Positions 58,170-64,000 of a DNA stretch of 64,000 nt are shown piece by piece. Every line of letters begins with the position of its first letter. Positions within the stretch are counted from its first letter, which is position 1. The stretch comes from Desertimonas sp963732335 (GTDB lineage Bacteria > Actinomycetota > Acidimicrobiia > Acidimicrobiales > Ilumatobacteraceae). A program made the position numbers and the translations under genes. The notes under the pieces are model-generated. The model was given only the letters and a program-made list of their open reading frames with translations. It had not been told where the DNA came from and did no database searches. The stretch covers positions 1 to 64,000 of the forward strand of contig CAVSZO010000045.1 of NCBI GenBank assembly GCA_963732335.1, read 5' to 3'.

Positions 58170-59944
58170 GCTCTCCGCCTCTCCGGCGACGGAGCGGCGC
58201 TCCAGTGTCCGTTGGATCGCGTCACCAGGAGGCCGTAGTCGCGTCTCGCCGCCTCAGCGGTGACGAAACCCTCGGCGACATCGGCGACGACGCGATCCGG
58301 CTCTCTGGCCAGCGGATCCCCCCACCCGCCGCCGCCCGGTGCGATGAGCTTCACCTGGTCGCCACGGTGGAGCAGGACGTTGGAGAACTTCGACGGCGAA
58401 ATCGTCCCGAACGCCTCGGAGAACGTCTGCCAACCCGGCTCACCCAACCGGCGGACGAAGATGCCGCTGTTCCTGCCCGGTTTGCCGCCGTGGATGCCAA
58501 AGGGGTCGACGGTCATCCTGTTGAAGAGAGCGCTGACGGTGATCTGGTCGGTCTGGATGGTGAGGATCCGTTCGATGCCGAGACCACCCCGGTTCTTGCC
58601 GGCACCACCGGAGTCCTCGAGCAACCGGTAGGAGTCGACGCGCAGCGGGTAGCGAGTCTCGAACACCTCCACCGGGGTGTTGCGGCAGTTGCCGTTGATG
58701 ACGATGATTTGACTGTTGCCATCCTTGGTCGGGCGACCGCCCCAGCCGATTCCCTCGAAGTGGAAGTGCGAGTAGAGCTCACCTGTGTCCGGATGCTCTC
58801 CACCGAACAGGAAACAACAGGACGTCCCGCCCAGCGAGGCCGGGATCCGGTCGGGCAGGGCGTCGGCCAGCGCCCCGAAGATGATGTCGGTGACGCGTGG
58901 GCTCACCTCGGTGTTGCCGCCGACGAGCGGAGCGGGGAATTCGCAGTTGACGATCGTGCCGGGTGGGGCGATGACGTTGATCGGCCGGTAGCACCCCTCG
59001 TTGCGCGGGATCGTCGGGTCGGTGATGTGGAGGAAGGCGTTGTACACCGCCGACGCCGTGACCGCGTACGTGGCGTTCATCGGTCCCGCCGCTTCGTGGG
59101 ATGACCCGGTGAAATCACACGTCACGGTGTCACCATCGACGACGACATCGCACCGGATGGTGTACGAGCCCTCAGCCACACCGTCGTCCTCGATCACGTC
59201 TGAGAACGAGAACTCGCCGTCGGGGATCTTGCGGATCTCGTCCTTCATCCGCCGCTCGGCGATCCTGATCAGGTCGTCAGTCGCCGAATAGAACGTGTCC
59301 AGGCCGTACGTCTCGATGAGGCTTGCCAGCCGCCGTTCCGCCACGTTCAGCGAGCCGACCATCGCCATCAAGTCGCCGTAGGTGACCTTGGGAGTGCGGT
59401 GGTTGGCGAAGATGATCTTCCACACGTCCTCCTGGTCCTTGCCCTCGCGCTGCAGCCAGAGCGGGGGCAGGCGCAGACCTTCCTGGAAGATGTCCGTCGC
59501 ATCGCCGGCCAGGCCTCCCGGCGCCTTGGCACCGGGCTCGGCGAGGTGCGCGCAGTTGGCGACGAAGGCGACGATCTCACCGTCGTGAAAGACGGCTTTG
59601 AGCAAGGTGTGCTCGGGTATGTGCCCGCTGCCTCGGTATGGGTCGTTCATGATGATCACGTCGCCCGGCTTGTACACGTCGGAGCCGAGCTCGTCGATCA
59701 TCCACTCCACGGTGAACTTGATCGTGCCGATCTGGGACGGGCAGAACTCCGCCTGGGCGATCATCCTGCCGTGCTTGTCGAACATCACGCAGGAGAAGTC
59801 CAGCGACTCGTTGAACATCGGGGAGTAGGCCGTGCGCATCATCGCCACGCCCATCTCCCTGCACGTGGTCGCCAGGTAGTTGTCGATCACCGTCAACGTG
59901 ACCTGATCAACCTTGAGATCCGCCGAAGCCTCACGTGCCGACAT
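58166..59944 (-). CDS. hyuB: Hydantoinase B/oxoprolinase family protein
   Basis: The 592-residue subunit carries the HyuB family blocks MMRTAYSPMFNESLDFSCVMFD, VIIMNDPYRGSGHIPEHTLL, HLAEPGAKAPGG, GEFSFSDVIEDDGV, CDFTGSSHEAAGPMNATYAV and NCEFPAPLVGGNTEVSPRV. With HyuA it forms an ATP-dependent enzyme that opens cyclic amides (N-methylhydantoin, 5-oxoproline) or carboxylates ketones. It overlaps hyuA by 1 nt (TGATG) and the small gene after it by 4 nt. Confidence 0.93.
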   Translation of the reverse strand: MSAREASADLKVDQVTLTVIDNYLATTCREMGVAMMRTAYSPMFNESLDFSCVMFDKHGRMIAQAEFCPSQIGTIKFTVEWMIDELGSDVYKPGDVIIMNDPYRGSGHIPEHTLLKAVFHDGEIVAFVANCAHLAEPGAKAPGGLAGDATDIFQEGLRLPPLWLQREGKDQEDVWKIIFANHRTPKVTYGDLMAMVGSLNVAERRLASLIETYGLDTFYSATDDLIRIAERRMKDEIRKIPDGEFSFSDVIEDDGVAEGSYTIRCDVVVDGDTVTCDFTGSSHEAAGPMNATYAVTASAVYNAFLHITDPTIPRNEGCYRPINVIAPPGTIVNCEFPAPLVGGNTEVSPRVTDIIFGALADALPDRIPASLGGTSCCFLFGGEHPDTGELYSHFHFEGIGWGGRPTKDGNSQIIVINGNCRNTPVEVFETRYPLRVDSYRLLEDSGGAGKNRGGLGIERILTIQTDQITVSALFNRMTVDPFGIHGGKPGRNSGIFVRRLGEPGWQTFSEAFGTISPSKFSNVLLHRGDQVKLIAPGGGGWGDPLAREPDRVVADVAEGFVTAEAARRDYGLLVTRSNGHWSAAPSPERRRA

Positions 59945-61992
59945 CAGTTGACCTCCACGACGAGAATGTCCTGGTCCGTGCGTCGCACCGTCATCCCCGG
60001 TTCGACGACAGTCGTCGAGCCCGCTTCCTCGACGATCACCGGACCGGCGACGATCTCGTCGATCGGCATCGCCGGACGGCGGATCAGGGTCGTCGCGACA
60101 CGCCCGTGTCCGGCGAAGTAGACGTCCCTGGAACGGTCGCTGTCCCGTTGCTCGACGGAGATCCGCGCCAGCTCCGGATGGGGGATCGATCCGATCGCCG
60201 TGACGCGGAAGCTCGTCATTTCGATGATCGCGTCCTTGATCACGTAGTCGTACAGGTTCCGGTGCTCGTCGTTGAACGCGCGGTACGCCCGCTCTAGTTG
60301 CTCCTCGGGCGACGTGTCGACCATGTCGAGGCTGAGCGCAGGCACCTCGACCTCGGTCTCGTAGTTCTGCCCGAGGTAGCGCATGTTGATCGCGTACTCC
60401 AGTTCGGGCTTGCCGTCGAAGCCTTGCGCACGAAGCTCATTGACCGCGGCCTCGGCGATGACATCGAAGCGCCCGACGACGTCGGCGGCGGTCACCCTGT
60501 CGGATCGATATCCCTGCGTCCACACCTTGTCGACACGGAGGTCGCCGAGCAGCAGACCGAGCGCCGAGAAACTGCCGGGGTATGGCGGCACCACCATCCG
60601 TGGGATGCCGAGCTTGCGGGCGATCGCGGCACCGTGGAGCGGCCCCGCACCGCCGAATGCGAGCAAGGCGAAGTGACGAGGATCGTGTCCGCGCTCGATG
60701 CTCACCATCCGGATGGCGTTGGCCATGTTTTCGTTGGCGATCTCCACGATGGCGTGGGCGAGGTCCATCACGGTCATGTCGAGCGAGTCGGCCATCTCCT
60801 TGATCGCCGACTCCATCATCGCCGTGTCGAGCCGCATCTTGCCGCCGAGGAAGTAGTCCGGGTCGAGGCGTCCGAGGGCGAGGTTGGCGTCGGTCAACGT
60901 CACCTCGTCTCCCCCGGCGCCGTAGCAGATCGGGCCGGGCTCTGCGCCGGCGCTGCGCGGTCCCACTTGGAGGAACCCTCCGGCGTTGACCCAGGCGATC
61001 GAACCACCCCCGGCACCGACTGTGTGGATGTCGATCAGCGGGATGGCCGCAGGGATGCCCCACTCGATCTCGTAGGCCGTCGTGTAGCCGACGGTTGCGC
61101 CGAGGATCAGGCCGACGTCGGCGCTCGTGCCTCCGACATCGAGAGTGACCATGTCATCGATCTGCAGCAGGTCGGCGACGTACTTCGAGGCGACGGCGCC
61201 ACCTGCCGGACCGGACATCGCCAAGTGAATCGGATGGTCGGCGGCCGCCTTGGCGTCCATCAACCCGCCGTTGGACTTCATCATCGCCCAGTTGAGATTG
61301 AGTCCGGCTTCTTCGAGGCCGCCCTGCAGGCTGGACACGTAGCGCTGCATCAACGGTTTGATGTACGCATCGGCGATCGTCGTGCTCGCCCGCTCGTACT
61401 CGCGCCAGATCGGCGCGACTTCGTGGGAGATCGACAGCGGCGTGTCAGGGAAGCGACGGCGCAGCTCCGCTGCGAGCTGCTCTTCGTGGGCCGTGTTGAG
61501 GTAGGAGAAGAGCAGGCAGACGGCGATCGCCTCGAAGTCGCCATCGTCGACCAGGTCGCAGACCTCGGTGATCCCCCCGTCGTCCAGCGCCAGCACCACC
61601 TCGCCGTGCGCGTCGATCCGTTCCTTCACGCCGAAGCAGTGTCGCCGCGATCGCAACAGCGGCCTGGGCTTGTCCCACGTGAGGTCATAGAGGAACTGAC
61701 GATTGACTCGTTGGATGTAGGGGATGTCTTCGTGTCCGGCCGTGCAAAGGAACGCCACCCTCGCTCCTTGACGCTGGATCAGCGTGTTGGTCGCCACCGT
61801 CGTCCCGTGCACGAGGAAGTCGATCTCCCCCGCCGGCGCTGCTGACTGTTCGATCGACGAGATGAACGCGTCGAGGGGTTGACGTGGCGTGGAGGCGACC
61901 TTGATCGAGGAGATCGACCCGTCATCGACGTCGAAGAGGATCAGGTCGGTGAACGTTCCGCCGGTGTCGATGCCGACTCGCTTCGATGCCAT
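59944..61992 (-). CDS. hyuA: Hydantoinase A/oxoprolinase family protein
   Basis: The 682-residue subunit shows the ASKHA-type phosphate motif GIDTGGTFTDLILF at the N-terminus, VHGTTVATNTLIQR, MSGPAGGAVASKY, VGGTSADVGLILG, and LLAFGGAGPLHGAAIARKLGI. It binds ATP and activates the cyclic amide carbonyl in hydantoinase or oxoprolinase reactions, pairing with HyuB. The ATG at 61992 places the phosphate loop at the expected distance from the start. An 18-bp palindrome lies 32-49 nt upstream and probably controls the operon. Confidence 0.93.
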   Translation of the reverse strand: MASKRVGIDTGGTFTDLILFDVDDGSISSIKVASTPRQPLDAFISSIEQSAAPAGEIDFLVHGTTVATNTLIQRQGARVAFLCTAGHEDIPYIQRVNRQFLYDLTWDKPRPLLRSRRHCFGVKERIDAHGEVVLALDDGGITEVCDLVDDGDFEAIAVCLLFSYLNTAHEEQLAAELRRRFPDTPLSISHEVAPIWREYERASTTIADAYIKPLMQRYVSSLQGGLEEAGLNLNWAMMKSNGGLMDAKAAADHPIHLAMSGPAGGAVASKYVADLLQIDDMVTLDVGGTSADVGLILGATVGYTTAYEIEWGIPAAIPLIDIHTVGAGGGSIAWVNAGGFLQVGPRSAGAEPGPICYGAGGDEVTLTDANLALGRLDPDYFLGGKMRLDTAMMESAIKEMADSLDMTVMDLAHAIVEIANENMANAIRMVSIERGHDPRHFALLAFGGAGPLHGAAIARKLGIPRMVVPPYPGSFSALGLLLGDLRVDKVWTQGYRSDRVTAADVVGRFDVIAEAAVNELRAQGFDGKPELEYAINMRYLGQNYETEVEVPALSLDMVDTSPEEQLERAYRAFNDEHRNLYDYVIKDAIIEMTSFRVTAIGSIPHPELARISVEQRDSDRSRDVYFAGHGRVATTLIRRPAMPIDEIVAGPVIVEEAGSTTVVEPGMTVRRTDQDILVVEVN

Positions 61993-62023
61993 CACTGCGA
62001 TCTGGTCGTCAGTCCCGTGTGGT

Positions 62024-62041
62024 CGGATGTTACAACATCCG
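62024..62041. promoter_or_regulatory. 18-bp palindromic operator-like site upstream of hyuA
   Basis: CGGATGTT and AACATCCG are perfect inverted 8-bp arms around a 2-bp centre (AC). The position 32-49 nt before the hyuA ATG and the perfect symmetry fit a transcription-factor operator. It overlaps the last codons of the annotated SDR frame, which supports an earlier SDR stop. Confidence 0.62.
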
Positions 62042-62944
62042 AGTTCGGCGGCTCCCACGGAGTTGACCGGATAGGCGGGGTGCGAGAGGCCTTGGCCGAG
62101 CGCCGGGATCCTTTGCGGTCGACCAGCCAGCCGGTGCCGCGCCCGTGCTAGAACGGAGGGCCCCTTGCCGGCAGAGCAGACCACCGTCCACCGGGAGGGA
62201 GATCCCGGTGATGAACGATGCGTCGTCGGAAGCGAGGAACGCCACGACCGCGGCGATCTCGTCAGGCCGGCCGATGCGTCCGATCGGGTGCAACGACGTG
62301 ATCTCGGCTCGGGCGGTGTCCGGATCGCGCTGGCCGGCGACGTATTCCACGAGTTGATCGGTCTCGATGAACCCCGGCTCGATGCAGTTGACGCGGATGC
62401 CGTCGGCTGCGTAGTCCATCGCCATCTGCCTCGTCAGCGACAGCACCGCTCCCTTGGACGCGCAGTACGCCGCATCGGTGAAAAACCCGACGTGGGCGGC
62501 AACCGACCCGATGTTGACGATGCTGCCGCCACCGGCGGCTCGTAAGTGGGGAATCGCGTGGCGAGCGGTGTGGAAGAGGCTCCTCACGTTGGTGTCGAAC
62601 ACGTTGTCGTACTCGTGGTCGTCGGTCTCGGCAGCACTGCGCAGCAAGCCGATCGCCGCGTTGTTGACGACGATGTCGAGACGTCCGAAGCGCTCCACAC
62701 CCGTCTCCATCGCATCACAGACCTCGGCCGAGTCGCCCACGTCCGCGACCAGCGACAGCACCGGCTCGTCCGAATGCGTTGACCACGGTTGCGCAGGTGT
62801 TCGACTGATGCCGATCACACGTGCCCCCTCCTCGACGAGTCGTTGAGCGATCGCCTTGCCGATGCCCCGGCTCGACCCGGTCACGACGGCGACGCGCCCG
62901 AGCAGTCTCCGGCAGACGACGTCAGCTTGACGATGGTCAGCCAT
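62030..62944 (-). CDS. Short-chain dehydrogenase/reductase, C-terminus probably frameshifted
   Basis: The enzyme has the Rossmann motif VVTGSSRGIGKAIA, NNAAIG, Ser in VNIGSVAAH and the catalytic YCASKGA, and ends normally with IEPGFIETDQL and FITGISLPVDGGLL. This oxidoreductase probably acts on a pathway intermediate of the hydantoinase route. The frame continues with an Arg/Pro-rich 45-residue tail to 62030. A single-base shift near 62168 would end it at a TAG at 62148-62150 (RGPPF end), which is more typical and frees a 150-bp promoter region with the palindrome. ATG 62944 has a GAGGTG RBS. Confidence 0.88.
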   Translation of the reverse strand: MADHRQADVVCRRLLGRVAVVTGSSRGIGKAIAQRLVEEGARVIGISRTPAQPWSTHSDEPVLSLVADVGDSAEVCDAMETGVERFGRLDIVVNNAAIGLLRSAAETDDHEYDNVFDTNVRSLFHTARHAIPHLRAAGGGSIVNIGSVAAHVGFFTDAAYCASKGAVLSLTRQMAMDYAADGIRVNCIEPGFIETDQLVEYVAGQRDPDTARAEITSLHPIGRIGRPDEIAAVVAFLASDDASFITGISLPVDGGLLCRQGALRSSTGAAPAGWSTAKDPGARPRPLAPRLSGQLRGSRRTRML

Positions 62945-63037
62945 GTTCACCTCGTTGGTCGTGCGCTTCCTGATGCTTGCATCCCCGCAAGCCCGAACCA
63001 TCAACGACGACTGGGGTCCGTGCGTCGAGCCGTCATT

Positions 63038-63043
63038 TAAGGT
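63038..63043 (+). promoter_or_regulatory. -10 box TAAGGT before the second RidA
   Basis: TAAGGT lies 26 nt before GTG 63070, with a GGAGGA RBS between. The spacing suggests a normal leadered transcript for the ridA-aldolase pair. Confidence 0.4.
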
Positions 63044-63069
63044 GGAACGACCGACGGAACGGAGGACGA

Positions 63070-63486
63070 GTGAAGCAGATCTACGACCCCGAAGGAGTGC
63101 CCAAACTGCCCTTCTTCTCGCCGGTGCTGCGGGCAGGGGACTTCGTCTTCGTGTCGGGGACGGCTGGACTGGTGCCGGGGATCGAGCCGTCGGGTGAGGG
63201 TGTCGACTGGTCACCGGGCAAGCTCGCCGAAGGCGGCATCAAGGCACAGACACGACAGGCGCTCGACAACATCCGGTCAGCGCTGGAGGCCGCTGGCGCG
63301 AGCCTGAGCGACGTCGTGAAGGTGACCACCTATCTCCGTGACGTGGACCTCCATTTCCACGAGTACAACGAGGTCTACATGGAGTACTTCCCGAAGGACC
63401 GCCCGACGCGGACCACGATCGGGGCGAAGATCTACGGCCCGATCCTCATCGAGATCGAGTGCGTGGCGTACGTACCGGAGCAGTGA
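63070..63486 (+). CDS. RidA family protein (2)
   Basis: The 138-residue protein has FFSPVLRAGDFVFVSGTAGLVPG, GIKAQTRQALDNIRSALEAAGASLSDVVKVTTYLRD and the RPTRTTIG segment with the catalytic arginine, giving the RidA fold. It differs in sequence from the RidA at 57502, so the two likely act on different imine/enamine intermediates. GTG 63070 follows a GGAGGA RBS, and its stop may overlap a GTG start of the aldolase gene. Confidence 0.92.
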   Translation: MKQIYDPEGVPKLPFFSPVLRAGDFVFVSGTAGLVPGIEPSGEGVDWSPGKLAEGGIKAQTRQALDNIRSALEAAGASLSDVVKVTTYLRDVDLHFHEYNEVYMEYFPKDRPTRTTIGAKIYGPILIEIECVAYVPEQ

Positions 63487-63491
63487 ACTCG

Positions 63492-64000
63492 ATGTCGCAG
63501 GCGCTGACCGGGGTGTTCCCGGTGTTCCAGACCCCGTTCCGCGACGACGACTCGATCGACGTCGAGGTCCTGACGGCGGAGATCGAGTGGATGCACGGCC
63601 ACGGGATCGACGGGATCGTCATGGCGATGGTGTCGGAGGTCCTCCGTCTGTCGGGCGAGGAACGGCGTGAGCTGGCCCGCCGGTGCTGCGAACTCGCTCT
63701 GCCACACGGTCCAGTCGTGGTCAGCGTCGGTGCCGAGAGTACGAGCGTCGCCGTCGGCTTCGCTCGCCACGCCGAGGACGTCGGTGCCTCTGCGGTGATG
63801 GCGATTCCCCCGACCGCCGTCGCTGCCGGGGACGACGAGCTCTCCGCCTACTATCGGGCGCTCCTCGACGCTGTCGAGATCCCGGTGATCGTCCAGGACG
63901 CCAGTGGCTACGTCGGCCAGCCGATGTCGATCCGCTTGCAGGCGGACCTGCTCGACGCTTACGCCGAGCGGGTGTTGTTCAAGCCCGAGGCCGTGCCGAT
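63492..64000 (+). CDS. Dihydrodipicolinate synthase-family aldolase, partial at window end
   Basis: The visible 169 residues read MSQALTGVFPVFQTPFRDDDSIDVEVL, VMAMVSEVLRLSGEERREL, VVVSVGAESTSVAVGFARHAEDVGASAVMAIPP and VIVQDASGYVG, which is the DapA/N-acetylneuraminate lyase TIM-barrel family. The Schiff-base lysine lies in the last visible part (LFKPEA). It would cleave or form a carbon-carbon bond with a pyruvate-like donor. GTG 63483 (overlapping the RidA stop) is an alternative start. The C-terminus lies outside the window. Confidence 0.85.
   Translation, partial: MSQALTGVFPVFQTPFRDDDSIDVEVLTAEIEWMHGHGIDGIVMAMVSEVLRLSGEERRELARRCCELALPHGPVVVSVGAESTSVAVGFARHAEDVGASAVMAIPPTAVAAGDDELSAYYRALLDAVEIPVIVQDASGYVGQPMSIRLQADLLDAYAERVLFKPEAVP

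Overview
The window is high-GC DNA of actinobacterial type. The G+C level, the two-subunit methylmalonyl-CoA mutase with MeaB, the many small Asp/Thr-rich lipoproteins with an AACGDDDD-type lipobox, and the frequent -10 boxes only 6-8 nt before start codons fit an actinobacterium, possibly a marine or soil Acidimicrobiia-like lineage. That taxonomic call is an inference. No rRNA, tRNA, CRISPR array, insertion sequence or phage module was seen.

Region 1 (about 1-12.7 kb) is core metabolism: a broken membrane-associated gene, an HTTM-type membrane protein, a NuoF-like flavin/Fe-S subunit, then on the minus strand the mutA-mutB-meaB operon (propionyl/methylmalonyl-CoA to succinyl-CoA), an I78-like lipoprotein, a NT5C-type nucleotidase, a PLP aminotransferase and two small lipoproteins separated by a clear terminator. 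The first 8.4 kb is full of frame breaks inside otherwise well conserved genes, which looks like sequencing or assembly indels rather than decay.

Region 2 (12.7-23.2 kb) is ordinary chromosome: a 2-oxoglutarate/Fe(II) oxygenase, a complete BMP-type (nucleoside-like) ABC importer operon, MsrA, an LEA-like 11-mer repeat protein, an ABC exporter half-transporter, and a secreted S33-type peptidase.

Region 3 (23.2-48.5 kb) is an accessory island and the most interesting part. It starts with two small unrelated proteins that share a 5' module (RBS, GTG start and N-terminal motif), one of them an extremely basic 16-residue repeat protein, then a sulfotransferase and a large LuxR-family ATPase regulator. 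Next comes a trypsin-like protease carrying 36 Gly-Pro-Lys-Pro repeats and a proline-rich tail. It is followed by a Stf0-type sulfotransferase, a DUF6445-like protein, two prolyl-hydroxylase-like oxygenases, an SDR and a SET-domain protein. These enzyme types could act on proline, hydroxyproline or lysine. The same run of genes leads into four very large proteins: a DUF6603-like protein of about 960 residues, then 1201, 1537 and 589 residues. The four are tightly coupled, lack signal peptides, and have functions I cannot name. I read this as one undescribed system.

Region 4 (48.5-64 kb) is a catabolic island: aldo/keto reductase and zinc-type alcohol dehydrogenase on the minus strand, divergent from a carbohydrate-type ABC importer (binding protein, two permeases, ATPase) plus an N,N-dimethylformamidase-like protein and RidA. 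A minus-strand hydantoinase/oxoprolinase pair (HyuA, HyuB) with a small zinc-ribbon-like partner and an SDR follows, with an 18-bp palindrome before hyuA. A second RidA and a partial dihydrodipicolinate-synthase-family aldolase close the window. Together these suggest uptake and breakdown of a cyclic amide or other nitrogen-containing small molecule; the substrate is not visible from sequence.
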